A stretch of DNA of 64,000 bases from the NCBI GenBank assembly GCA_903813345.2, contig CAIIXF020000011.1:34094166-34158165 (forward strand). Reading direction: 5' to 3'. Shown here in pieces: positions 49,801-61,145 of this stretch (its first letter is position 1; every line of letters begins with the position of its first letter). The notes under the pieces were generated by a model. It was not told the origin of the DNA, did not search any database, and saw only the letters and a program-made list of their open reading frames with translations. The translations under genes were made by a program, and so were the position numbers. This stretch comes from Owenia fusiformis (Eukaryota; Annelida; Polychaeta; Sabellida; Oweniidae).

Positions 49801-52800
49801 ATTCCGATTTCTTCTGGGGGTCTCTATAGGTAGTTTTAAAATCTCAGCTAATAAGTTGATGACGTTGTTATCATTTAACAACAGGGGTACACGATATATT
49901 GAAGTAACATCATTCACAGATAAGACTCGTTCAGATTCCACGTGACAGAACATTGAGATTTTTTCCTTGACAGCTTTAGTTAGAGGTGAAACACTCCTAC
50001 AGACAATCTGGAAACATATTACAAATACATATATGGAATGGTTTCATTAGAGTTTCTGACAGCAGGTGAAACAAATGAAAACACCAGGTAAAATAATGGA
50101 AGTTCAATTTCACATTGAAACAGTTTGAAAATTTCTTAATTGTAAAGCAATCCCTTTATACAGTTTGAATTAGCAAGTGTTGGGTAATATGTTTTTTTGT
50201 ATAATCCATGCTTTATCACCTTATTGTATTTGAGGCATTCACCGCAAATTTATGTTTACATTTTAATAGCCCCGACATATAACAAGAAATTTCCAATAAA
50301 AGTAATCAAACTCACTAAATCTGGTACGAGTCCTAAACCTCTTAGCTCTCGTATACTAGCCTGGGTTGGCTTCGTTTTCTGTTCACCAGTGGTGTGTGGC
50401 TAGAAAAACATAATATAACATTACATAATATGTACATGTATAGACATAATGAAAGTTTGGGCAAAATTGCAGTTTTCTTTAATGTCCCACTTTGTTCTTT
50501 TGCATAATAGTTTCAAATGTTGGTTGTATTAGTCAGTATATTGTGGTAAAATTTTGATTCAAATGTTGTTATTAACTTCAGGTTACAAGATATCTAAGGG
50601 TGATTGGCACTGTTTGATCAACTACAATTTAAAGTCAGATATTCAGTAAAACTGTCAAGTGGAACACCTCTGTAAATGGATTACTTGCAAATTGTTATTA
50701 AAAAGCCCCTTGGGACAACTTCATGTCAATGGAGCTCTGTAAATGGAACATTTTTCTGTGGTCCCAAGGTGCTCTATATACACAGGTTTTACTGCAGCTG
50801 AAAGAGCCCTAAAATTAGCTGCAAGCAAAACCAACCAGGTTACTACTATTGACCACTCTACCACTAGTCCTCTACAATACAATTCACGGGATACTAGAGT
50901 ATCCGCGTATATTGAGTATGACCGGTTCTTAGGCTACGAATATGACCTGTTTTGGAAAGTCATGAGAGGCACAGCTGCTTAAAAATGGAAAATAAAGGTT
51001 AACTTCTATATTATCCTTTTTGAAATTGTGTTTGTTGAATATAGTTTATGCTGTATTTAATAGTAATGTAACAAAAAATTGTTAAACATGAGCTATTTTA
51101 GCAATGTAACTGTTCATAATGGAATATCAATCAGAAAGTACAGATTTCTCGCCTTAGAGCCAAATCATTAATATCACAGTAGAAAAAAACAAATCCCAAA
51201 CCTTTTTATGGCTAACCTGAACAAGATCTCCAAATCTCAGTTTATATGATCCCCCGTAGAGTGAGCAAGAGAAGGATTTATCTTTTCCCAGAGGATACGC
51301 TTGTGAAATGTCATGGAAACGAGTGTAACACGGCCCACTGATTGATGTGATCGGAATGTTACCGGTGTAGAATACGAGTGTATGTATTGAGAGCACCTAA
51401 ACTCTCCATTATGGTACCCTCGAACGTGATCGTTCAAGGTGTCCTTGCTTTTATAAATCTTGCCACACTGATCGCATTCAAAAACATCATAAACAGAGGT
51501 GTGCTTTCTGGACATATGCCTTGTAAGACTATTTTTGTGTGTGGTGTTAAATTCACACAACGCGCACAACAGTGTCTTGCGTTTTGTGGCATCGGGATCG
51601 CTAGTACCTATCAGCTGTTGAACACCTTTAGGGGTAGACTGACAAACTTTATAATATGTTTATATTTTCAAATACATGATAAACTTTTCTTTCCATACAT
51701 TGTAATGTATTGGTATAAAACCTGTCTTAATATATTACTGAAATTCGATAAAAATGTTCTAAAAGCATATTTTGCCATTACTTTCGCCAACATTCTGAAA
51801 TCGGGTCAACTGATTTAACCACAAATCTACAAAAGGTCTGAAATGGGACAACATAATTATAATCAAACAAGGCTATTGTTTTCGGTCTACGTTTAACTGA
51901 ATTCTTTTGGAAAAAATAGGCTCTTGACACTATAAGTCATCTACTCTTATTTAGTTCTTCCCACTTTATATTGGAGACCTACTGCAAGCGTCTGAAGAGT
52001 CTCAACATTCTGGTATTTCGAATTACCTTTTGCATCTGTCACCACTAAAAGTCGTATCCAAACACCGGTTAAATGCCGATCCAAGACATTTCACAACCGT
52101 ATTCTCCAATAATGGGGCACCAGTGACATTCGTATTCTCAAAAATTCAAAGATGTATCATATTTGGACAGAGCAGGCTAAATTATTTAAAATATTCATGA
52201 CTAATTCGTAGATCTAGCTATATATTATACATAAGATGTGTCATCCTCTTCGGAGTTGCGTTGTGTTACACAAAAACTGATCAAAGATGCTGGAAACTAG
52301 GATTTTACGGCTTCAATCTAATATTAATACGTTTTCTCTTGATTAAGGCCCCTTGTGATATGCCTGGCATTATAAGTATACCAAGTATCATTCATTGACC
52401 AAGTAGGATAAAAAGAAAACGTTCGAAAGTGTTCATAAAAAGCAAGTACTCACCTCGTCTGTTTATAGGAACAGAAATACGGTCACACTCGTAAGCTTAG
52501 AACCGGTCATACTCAATATACGCGGATACTCTAGTTACCCGTGCAATTGTTCCTTTTAACCCTCACCAGTATATTAACATCTTAATAATCAAAAAGGTGC
52601 AATGTTATATTGCTGAAAGCTGAAAGTGTATGTAGGTCGATATCAGCTTCAAATTGTTTTTTTCTGGCTTTCTCATATCATTTTTAGGCAATTAAAATTT
52701 TATATTTATCTCTTTTATACAGCAAAGGACTGGTTAGGGTTAAAGTTGCAAGGTTAACAAGTAAACAATCGTCATGAGCAAAAATCTGATCAAGTTAAAT

Positions 52801-55800
52801 GAGTTTGTTTAAATATAATCCAGTGTTAATCAACAATACCTGAACCAAAGTACCTACATGCTGGGGGGATCTAAACAACCAGGGCCAGAGTGCACTTTGC
52901 GTGCATGTAAACGATACCCTGATGGCCTTGTCCTTGACCCTATCCCCCATGTGACCCGACTTTTCACCATATAACCCAACCTCAAAACAGTGCCACCAAA
53001 CCATGTGTCAACATTAATAAGACATTAGTAGAAATGTAAAGGAAATGTCTTACCAAGGATGGATTGTGTCCTATCTGATATGTCAATGAACAGTAAATGT
53101 CAATTGGTAAAAAAATACAAATATGAAAATGTACATTTAAAGTACACTAAAACCTTTATATATGAAGACCTCTCTAAAGAGAACAGCTCAAAATGTGAAA
53201 ACAATCTTTTCTATCACATTGATTTGAAAGTCAACTTAAACTTCTTGAATACTAGAACATTTTTAATTAATATACAATTTATGAATCCTATGATGTTCAT
53301 TTTTGGTAATATAACTGACCATAGAAAGACTCACATTTTAATACATACATGACGTACATATTTTGTGTGAAGTGAGCAAAATTGTCAACGAAATCCTGTG
53401 ACTGATAATTCCATCACTCTTGGTATTCATGGGGTTAAATCCCACTTTATTAGAAACTCCTAATATGAGAGACAGTCATAAGACAGTAGGCTGATTTTAA
53501 AATGTTTTATTGTACTACTTTGAAAATAAACAATCCATTTATATTAACATAAACATGTGCAGTGCCTTACATCGTCAATTACACTACAGATAATTCTAAA
53601 TCATGAGAAAATAGTCATTCTGGCCATGTCTATTAAACCATTTTCTCTCAAAAAACAAACAGATGAATAGTGTACATTTCATCTAGAATTTCTACTATAT
53701 ACCATCCAGAATGTAGACCATGAGGTGATGTCTCTCAAAACACAAAAAAACAAATGAACTTTTCAAGCATTTCTATGCAATTCAGAGTGTAAACCATGAA
53801 ATTATTTACTTTAATCCTTCCTGATTCCATTATTTTCCACTGCATTTCACTTTCCAAAACATGACCGCAATGACCATTTCCAAGATTTTGTTCCGCTATA
53901 TTGTGTCACTCACCTGTGGGACTAAGCTGACATGGACATTACAGAAATTGTGCTTCCCTGCTCTGAACTGGAACTGACGGAATGCTTCAACAAATGGCAT
54001 GCCTTCTATGTCACCTATAGTTCCTCCAAGCTGCAAGTAATAAGAGTCCCAATTGAATCAACTGAATTTCTTTGTAATTATAACCATTGTGTGATATATG
54101 TAATGCTTTAAACTATGGACTTGAGAATAGCTGGTAAAAATAGCATAACGGTTGCACTTCTTATCTCCTTTTCTTATTCTGCATTTAGTCTATGAAACAG
54201 AAACTGTGTATGACTAATATTTATTATGATATTTACGATAACTGAGTCATGCATCGTTGCATCCAATTTTTCATGAATTTCCAACTTAGAAAAATTTCAA
54301 ACTTTCAAAATAAAATAGTGATTCACGCATCAGAGTCACACATCAAGTTGCATCCAATTTTTCATGAATTTCCAACTAAGAAATAACAAACTTTCAAAAT
54401 GAAATAGTAATTCCAGCATAAGAGTCACGCATCAAGTTGCATCCAATTTTTCATGAATTTCCAACTTAGAAATAACAAACTTTCAAAATAAAATAAGTGC
54501 AAACCTCTATAATGCAGACATCTGGTTCCTGTTCATCGCCATCTACTGGGACTCTGGCCACTCTTTCCACCCAACCTTGAATGGCATCTGTTATATGTGG
54601 TACGACTAAAATACAAAGGGACGTTTTCAAATGGGTGCAAGGTAAATTTTAAATTCTCTTGTATCTACTGTAAAATCTTAGCGAATGCAGTCAGCTAGGC
54701 AAAATTTAAGTACATTAATATTACATCTGTTTAGATCGATGAGTTCCGATGACATAGGAAGAAAACCTTAGCACTGCAGTACATCAGCATTCATTAATGT
54801 GCAAAAGAACACCATTCAAAAAAAAAGTTGGAGACTATAGTATATCAACCACTTCTGGTTGTGACATAAAAACCTTATATCAAAAACAAGATTGAAAAAC
54901 ATGTTTACATGTCAAATGGTTTCAATAGCCTGGATCAGTGGAAGATAGTATTCACAGTTTAAGGGATTCACTGTAGAAGTCTTCACATACAAACACATGT
55001 ATTAATGTTATCTTATTACAAAATAGTCTTGCTTCAGCTTTCAAGACCCTGGACCTATCCCCCACCCCCCTTCAAAATAACTTACCTTGAACAGTTTTTC
55101 CGAGGTAATCTCCAGCACGTTCTTTGTTTATGACACTCTGGTATATCTTGCCTGTAGTTATATTGTTATCCTTGTGTAAAGTAACGTCTAAGAATCGTTC
55201 ATAATTCCCCAAATCCAAGTCAACCTCACCTCCATCATCCAAAACAAAAACTTCACCTAAATAGATCAAAATGAAGTTAAAAATAAAATATAATACAAAA
55301 GTGTAACTATTTGTTGCAGATGCTGACTGTCAAGACCGACAAACAATTACCAAACAAGAACACAAATGTGTACAAAATGTCCCCACCTATTGGTGATCCC
55401 GTCAAATGGTTATCCTAAAAATGAGTAGACAAGACTTTACCGACACAATTTGAGGACGGAAAATCCAAAATGGCCACCTTAAAATTTACCCAGAATGCCA
55501 AAAAATTAATCAGTTCTAGATTTTCATACTAAGAACCACCCCTGAAAATTTGAAATTGATCCGTCACACAGTTAACCAGTAAACATGTAAACAAATCTTT
55601 ATAGACACGATTTGAGGACAGAAAATCCAAAATGGCTGCCTTGACATTTATCCAGAATGCCAAAAACTAATCTGTTCTAGATTTTCGTACTAAGAATCAT
55701 CCCTGAAAATTTGAAATTGATCTACCAAACGGTTCACCTGGAAATGCGTAGACAAGACTTCACAGACAAGATTTTAGGACGGAAAATCCAAAATGGCTGC

Positions 55801-56928
55801 CTTGACATTTACCCAGAATGCCCAAAAACTAATCAGATCTAGATTTTCATACTAAGAATCATCCCTGAAAATTTGAAATTGATCCACCAAACGGTTCACC
55901 TGAAAACATGTAGACAAGACTTTACAGACAAGATTTTAGGACGGAAAATCCAAAATGGCTGACTTGACATTTACCCAGAATGCCCAAAAACTAATCAGAT
56001 CTAGATTTTCATACTAAGAATCATCCCTGAAAATTTGAAATTGATCTACCACAGGGTTCACCTGAAAACGCGTAGACAAGACTTTACTGACAAGATTTTA
56101 GGACTGAAAAATCCAAAATGGCCGACAATAAAAAAATGGTTATGAGTTTTTGCTGATTTCTTTTTACAAAATTATCACATATAACTACTGTTAACAATAA
56201 TATAGGCATTTACAACAAAGTACACCTGAAATTATTTATAAAGCCACTAAATAGTTAAAGTATGAAAACTGAAAAACGCCATTCAATATGATATAAAGTA
56301 TTATCGCGCGCTAACTTTTCTTAAAACATTCAAAATGGCTGACATGACTGAACTAACAGGTCCAAAATCTAATCAGATCTAGAATTAAGTGAGCTGAACA
56401 AGATTTTAAAGTTTTAAAAGCAACTGTGAAGCCGTTTTTCTTAAAGTTTGCAGACAAAGATTTTAGCATTTGACTTCAAAATGGCCGACATAAGTTATCC
56501 CTGAAAATTTGAAGGTGATATCTGTAGCGGTTTTGGAGAAAACTGCCGGACGTACGGACAGACGGACGGGCCTAGGCCGACAATATGGCCCCACACTATG
56601 TGGTGGGGACATAAGGCCCCACACTATGTGGTGGGGACATAAAAATGTTGGCTATAAGAACATGTTACCATTTATTGGTTGGGACATAGTAACCTAACAC
56701 GATGAAGACACTGAATTTGTAACATGCCAGATTAAAATAATGGTAATGTAACTAAACCTCACCATGTTCATAAGGAGAGAAAGTCCCTGCATCAATATTA
56801 ATGTATGGGTCAATTTTTATAGATGTCACCCTAGTTCCACATGATTTCAATAAAGTGCCGATACTGCTCGCAACAACACCTTTTCCGATACCACTGATCA
56901 CTCCCCCAGTAATTAGTACGTATTTCAT
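46877..56928 (-). CDS. CTPS1: CTP synthase, complete, 12 coding exons
   Basis: Exons on the minus strand: 56928-56763, 55256-55086, 54605-54505, 54030-53914, 50399-50316, 50007-49772, 49547-49415, 49103-48920, 48648-48542, 48022-47926, 47679-47527, 47109-46877. They total 1,782 nt, giving 593 residues (human CTPS1 has 591). The enzyme makes CTP from UTP, ATP and glutamine in the cytosol. Seen: the N-terminal synthetase domain ([21 protein letters not shown]-loop; [32 protein letters not shown]); the linker [18 protein letters not shown]; then the class I glutaminase domain with VPGGFGLRG, nucleophile Cys in LGICLGLQ and the His-Glu pair in VQYHPEY. The tail is acidic/Ser-rich ([12 protein letters not shown]), like the phosphorylated tail of animal CTPS. 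The frame is open upstream of MKYV to a stop near 57046 but has no ATG, so MKYV is the start. A splice acceptor near 57053 suggests an untranslated first exon. Confidence 0.96.
50644..50794. repeat. CAGTAAAACC-type palindromic MITE in a CTPS intron
   Basis: It runs from cagtaaaactgtcaagtgga, then acacctctgtaaatgga and tgtggtcccaagg, to acacaggttttactg. It is the same family as at 28031, 34281 and 34480; the TA flank is worn here. Confidence 0.65.
50885..52543. mobile_element. 1.66-kb inverted-repeat element in CTPS intron 4, 5-bp target duplication
   Basis: The left end cacgggatactagagtatcc (continuing gcgtatattgagtatgaccg, gttct) is matched by the inverted right end (agaaccggtcatactcaata, tacgcggatactctagttac, ccgtg). 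The inverted repeat is about 60 bp. The flanks are CAATT at 50880-50884 and 52544-52548. It contains a minus-strand C2H2 zinc-finger frame (51237-51638) and no recognised transposase. Its terminal hexamer CACGGG and 5-bp duplication resemble the CACAGG element at 37650-39487. Confidence 0.82.
51237..51638 (-). CDS. C2H2 zinc-finger exon or fragment inside an inverted-repeat element
   Basis: A minus frame opens after a possible acceptor (gtttgtcag ending at 51639). It reads [20 protein letters not shown] and then two well-formed fingers. The first is [20 protein letters not shown] plus RKH (C-x2-C-x12-H-x4-H); the second is [20 protein letters not shown] plus YH. A third begins FRC but decays, perhaps because an exon ends at EF-AG|gtgctc. 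The start at 51569 (MCALCEF) is not a convincing initiation site, because the same frame is open upstream without a break. Host zinc-finger genes are built this way, so it may be a captured or relict exon. It lies in CTPS intron 4, on the same strand as CTPS. No specific orthologue is recognised. Confidence 0.55.
   Translation of the reverse strand, partial: STPKGVQQLIGTSDPDATKRKTLLCALCEFNTTHKNSLTRHMSRKHTSVYDVFECDQCGKIYKSKDTLNDHVRGYHNGEFRCSQYIHSYSTPVTFRSHQSVGRVTLVSMTFHKRILWEKINPSLAHSTGDHIN
52549..53913. other. Remainder of CTPS intron 4, nothing recognised
   Basis: AT-rich intron sequence. The frame at 53059-53352 has no domain. No repeat family is assigned. Confidence 0.55.
54240..54490. 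repeat. Tandem repeat of about 95 bp in CTPS intron 3
   Basis: About 2.6 copies of a unit contain gcatccaatttttcatgaat, ttccaactta and acaaactttcaaaat, separated by cacgcatcagagtcac. The array ends 15 bp from the CTPS exon at 54505-54605. Confidence 0.85.
54780..54868 (-). repeat. GTCACCACC-type MITE, degenerate reversed copy
   Basis: It contains attaatgtgcaaaagaacac, gttggagactatagtatatc and cacttctggttgtgacataa, matching the reversed copies at 34119 and 45400. Confidence 0.6.
55425..56130. repeat. Tandem repeat of about 160 bp, five units, in CTPS intron 1
   Basis: Each unit contains gtagacaagactttacagac, aggacggaaaatccaaaatg, gctgccttgacatttaccca, gatctagattttcatactaa and ccctgaaaatttgaaattga. 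Unit starts are near 55429, 55590, 55751, 55913 and 56073. The repeated 'ccaaaatggc' is reminiscent of the ATGGCGGCC repeats. The following region to about 56650 ends in acggacagacggacgggcc and a duplicated palindrome ggccccacactatgtggtgg, so the array is probably the body of a larger dispersed element. Confidence 0.85.
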
Positions 56929-57299
56929 TGGTGCTTTTGAATATAACGTTGCCTTATGGTGAAAGAGTGTTGGAACTTTAGGCACTGTTACAGATGTAAC
57001 AGTCAACAATGCCCTTGTTACTCGATGTAGTAATGCCAGCTCAGATTAGTTTACAATCTGAAAGCATAAATATACATGTATACAGTTAGCAGACTTGTAC
57101 ATATCTTTATACAGTATAGATATATGCAGACATTGTAAAAAATAAATGTTTAATCAATTTTGGTGTCACTGAGACTTCAGTGTATTGTTGACCATATATT
57201 CTCAAGTAAAAAAAGACATGCATTGGGTTTTTAACCAAGAAGATGATTGGTGATTCCATAGAAACTAGAAAAACAGTGCAACTCCAGGGAGTAGCAAAT

Positions 57300-57931
57300 G
57301 GGTTTGTAGAAAATACCGGGTACCCCAAAAAATGGGTATGTAAAACATAGAACTAGAACAGGAATAAAGCTTCAAATTTCAGTTAAGGTATGCGTTACCT
57401 TAAGGTCAGGGTGCATGATGGGAAATTTTCTGCATTCCTCAATTGAGTCACATGTTATTTTTCAAACAAGAATTACTCCTTCCCCACATTTTCTATATCT
57501 TCCAGTTTTGCACAAAGAGTGCACTTATGTGCCTAGAAAAGACTTGTGAGAAGGATGTTTTGATAAAGTGTATAAAAAATGAGAAAATTCAGTGAAAAAA
57601 ACTTCTGAAAATTTTCTGATTTTTTTCACTGAATTTTCTCATTTTTTATACATTTTACAAAACAAACCTTCTCACAAGGCTTTTCTAGGCACATAAGTGC
57701 ACTCTTTGTGCAAGTTTGGAAGATGTAGACAATTTGGGGAACGAGTTATTCTTGTTTGAAAAATAACATGTGACTCAATTGAGGAATGCAGAAAATTTCC
57801 CAACATGCACCCTGTCCTTAATATGTTAAATATTCGTATTTTTCGTTTTTTGGGGTACCTGGTTCTTTTGACCGGGTATCAAGTTTGAACCCACCATGGA
57901 GGATTTACTACCCGGTATTTTCTACAAACCC
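57300..57931. mobile_element. Outer inverted-repeat element disrupted by a foldback insertion
   Basis: gggtttgtagaaaataccgg (57300) is matched in reverse by ccggtattttctacaaaccc (ending 57931). Inside these lie taccccaaaaaa and ttttttggggtacc, also inverse. The TTAA-flanked foldback at 57400-57818 sits between the arms, so this is a two-layer nest about 0.4 kb upstream of the CTPS start codon. Confidence 0.7.
57400..57818. mobile_element. Foldback MITE (GGTCAGGGTGCATGATGGG), TTAA-flanked, copy 1
   Basis: It is almost a perfect ~420-bp hairpin. The left arm is ggtcagggtgcatgatggga, aattttctgcattcctcaat, tgagtcacatgttatttttc; the right arm is its inverse, ending caacatgcaccctgtcc. TTAA occurs at both edges. 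It shares sequence throughout with the copy at 62266-62684. There is no coding sequence. Confidence 0.85.
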
Positions 57932-58267
57932 AGTAGCAAATCCCGCCAAACAAAACATATTTTGATAAATAGTGGCCATCTTGATTACAGCCCTACCAGA
58001 GGCCCGAAGCAGTTTGGCCGGGCCTGAGGGCGTCCAACCAGAGACATATAAAAAAGGTAAAGAATATCAAGACACTTCGAATCAGGTATGATTTCTCATA
58101 TTTTTCTGAAATAGCTGCACAATCGCCATTCTAAAATTCGAAATTTTATTCTATATCTATATCTATAATTCTGGAAGAAGGATAGTCCTGTATAATCCAG
58201 ATCTTTTTATGTATTATTTTCATATCATGTTAAGGGGGGCGTTGTTTAATTGCTCACTGGACATGGG

Positions 58268-61121
58268 TTAGTTGTGGTGAAGGAATTTCTGTCTCATCAG
58301 GTGCTTGTCAATTCCATTCTTGAATTGATTTATATCTGTGGTGTCTATTACAGATTGGGGAAGATTGTTCCATGTGTTGACGATTCTATTTCCAAATACA
58401 TTTTTTCTTACATCGAGTCTGCTATATCTATGGCTTAATTTTTCTGTATTCCCTCTCGTCATCTTATTTTCTGATTTTTGTGCAATGTCCATGAGTTTGA
58501 TTCTGTCATAACCATTCACTATCTTGAATACTTGTATTAGGTCACCTCTAGTTCTTCTATATTGGAGGGAGGGGAGTTTTAGTTGTTTCATCCTATCATA
58601 GTAGCTTAAGTCTTTTAAGGTTGGTACTAACTTGGTGGCTCTTCTTTGTACTTTTTCAATTTTAATGATGTCTATATTTGTATAAGGACTCCATATACTA
58701 TTTCCATACTCAAGGTGGGGTCTAACGAGGGATTTGTAGAGAAGTGGTAGGGTGGTTTTGTCCAGATGAGAAAATGTCCTTTTTATTAATCCGAGGATGC
58801 TGTTTGCCTTGGCTACTTGTATGTCGATATGTTTATGAAACTTAAGTTGATTGTCTATGTTGATTCCAAGATCTTTTTCTAACACTGTCTGTTGTAGGGT
58901 TTTATTGTCCATGGTATACTCCTGATTATCATTTTTGTTTCCTATGTGCATTACTTTACACTTGTCAGTATTAAAGGGGAGTTGCCAATCTTTTGACCAT
59001 TTTGTCATTTTATCTAAGTCCGATTGTAATTGTATTTTGTCTTCCTGGTTTTGTACACAACCATACAGTTTAGCATCATCTGCATACATTAGTATTTTGT
59101 TCTTTGTAGCATCTGGGAGGTCATTTATGAAGATAGAAAATAGGGATGGCCCAAGGCAGGTCCCTTGAGGGATACCTGATACAACAGGGGCCCATTCTGA
59201 CGCTTCTCCATTTACTAGTACTCTTTGAAATCTATTAATTAGAAAAGATCTTATCCATGTGAGTATTGTTCCTTGAATTCCATACGATTTCAGTTTTAAG
59301 AGCAGGCGTTCATGCGGAACACTATCAAACGCTTTGCTAAAATCTGTGTATATCGTGTCCACTGGCTTTCCATTGTCGAGGTCTTTGGTAATATCTTCAA
59401 GATAAATTAAGAGATTAAGGATGGTGGATCTATTTGGTACAAAGCCAAATTGGTCATAACTCAGAATTTCATTTTGAAGTAGGTGTTCTACTATTTCATT
59501 TTGTACAATCTTTTCTAGCATCTTCACTATTATGGAGGTTAAGCTGATTGGCCTATAGTTGCTTGGCTTTTTCTTTCTGTTGGTTATATTTTGTTTTGTT
59601 TTTTCACTTCCTTTTTTATATATAGGTGTGATATTGGCATTTTTCCAGTCTTGGGGCAAAATACCAGTTTTCATTGACTTTGTTATATAGTATTGTGAGG
59701 GGGGTGATTAGGGATTGTGCAGCTTCCTTAAGGGGGCGGGGGTGGAAACCATCAGGGCCTGGAGATTTATTAATATTTAAGTTTGATAAGTGGAATGCGA
59801 CCATTTCCTCTGTGATCTCAATATTCTCCAGTTTCTTGTTGTATGTAGGTTGTGGCAATTTAGGTAAGTTATTCAGGTCCTCTTTAGTGAATACACTCGA
59901 AAATTGCTTATTAAGAGCCTCTGCTTTATCAAGGTCCGTTGTAGCCTCTGTTTCGTCATCTCTTAAAATATTGGGGAGTGCTTCTTCATTATCCTGCTTG
60001 GACTTGGTATGTTGCCAAAACTGTTTTGGGTTTTCCTTAACTTCTTGTGCAATTTTTCTTTCATATTCGTAACTGAGTTTGCGTGTGTAAGCTCTTAGGT
60101 CATCTCTGGCTTCTTGGTATCGATTTAAATTCATTTCAGTTTTGGTCGCTTTATAGTTCTTCCAGTATCTGTACTTTCTTTTGCTCATTTTTAAGACAGT
60201 TTTATTGATATATTTGTTCTTACGTTTGTCTCTTCTGGGGGTAGCTCTTGGTACACATTTTTCTATGGCTGTGTTATATGTAGTCTTGAAAAATGACCAA
60301 CTATTTTCCATTGATTTGTCATTGAGATGGTATTCCCAGTCTGTTTCCTTCAGTATCTCGTTCATTTTGCTATAGTCACCTTTACTGTAGACTGGCTTTG
60401 ACTTTGTTTGTTTGCGCTTCTTTTTATTACTGTAGCATGTTTTAATCAATAGGCATTCGTGATCACTTAATCCAAGTCCTGGGAGGTGTTCAAAATATTT
60501 TATTGTATTCTCACTTTTGGTGAATATAAGGTCACATATACTTGGCTTATTTGTTCCTCTGAATCTGGTGGGGCTCTTCACATGCTGCAAGAGATAGTTG
60601 TCATTTATACAGTTCATAAACGTGTTTGATGGGTGATTTTTTGGATCTGAAGTGGTAGTTGTTTCCCATTCGATATTTGGGTAATTAAAGTCTCCTACTA
60701 TAAGTATATTCTCCCATCCTTCACATGCTCTGTTAATTTGCTTGATAAGTCTATCATTGTTTTCATCATTTGAGTTTGGTGATCTGTATACTTCTCCAAT
60801 CAACATCTTTTGTGCTTTTGTATTGGGGTTGATTTCTAACCAAATACTTTCACTATAAATGTCAAAATCTAACGTATTTACACTATTTAAGAGTTCAGTT
60901 TTTATGTACATGATAATTCCTCTTATTTTATTTGATTGTTGAGCATTTCCAAAATTTGAAATCGTATTGTAGTTATCTATCTTAAATACTTGTTCCGTTA
61001 AAATGTCTTCGTAATTTTTTGGTAAAGCTTCAACAATGATTATCATATCTGGGTTATGCTCTTTGGCTAAAATCTTCACTTCCTCAAGCTTATTTGTCAA
61101 GGTATCAGCATTCGTGTACAT
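58268..61121 (-). pseudogene. LINE ORF2: endonuclease and reverse transcriptase, one frameshift
   Basis: The first frame (61121-59616) starts MYTNADTLTNKLEE. It has the endonuclease motifs IVEALPK, YRSPN, GDFNYPNIEW and the catalytic LSDHECL. It then enters the reverse transcriptase at LNINKSPGPDGFHP. At about 59675-59684 the frame changes by +1. The second frame (ending 58268) continues MKTGILPQDWKNANITPIYK, NYRPISLTS, FGFVPNRST, DFSKAFDSVPH, GIPQGTCLGPSLF and the catalytic YADD. The C-terminal domain has RRTRGDLIQVFKIVNG, usual for CR1-type elements. Apart from the frameshift no internal stops are seen. Confidence 0.88.
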
Positions 61122-61145
61122 AATGTTTATATGTTCATTGTTAAG

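Noticed and set aside
51378-51818. 146-codon plus frame opposite the zinc-finger frame
   Set aside because: The minus strand has two textbook C2H2 fingers; the plus frame is their shadow.
56752-57009. 27-codon N-terminal extension of CTP synthase, possibly a targeting peptide
   Set aside because: The open frame continues upstream of MKYV to a TAA near 57046 but contains no ATG; the apparent first residue is a TTG codon. MKYV matches the start of animal CTPS.
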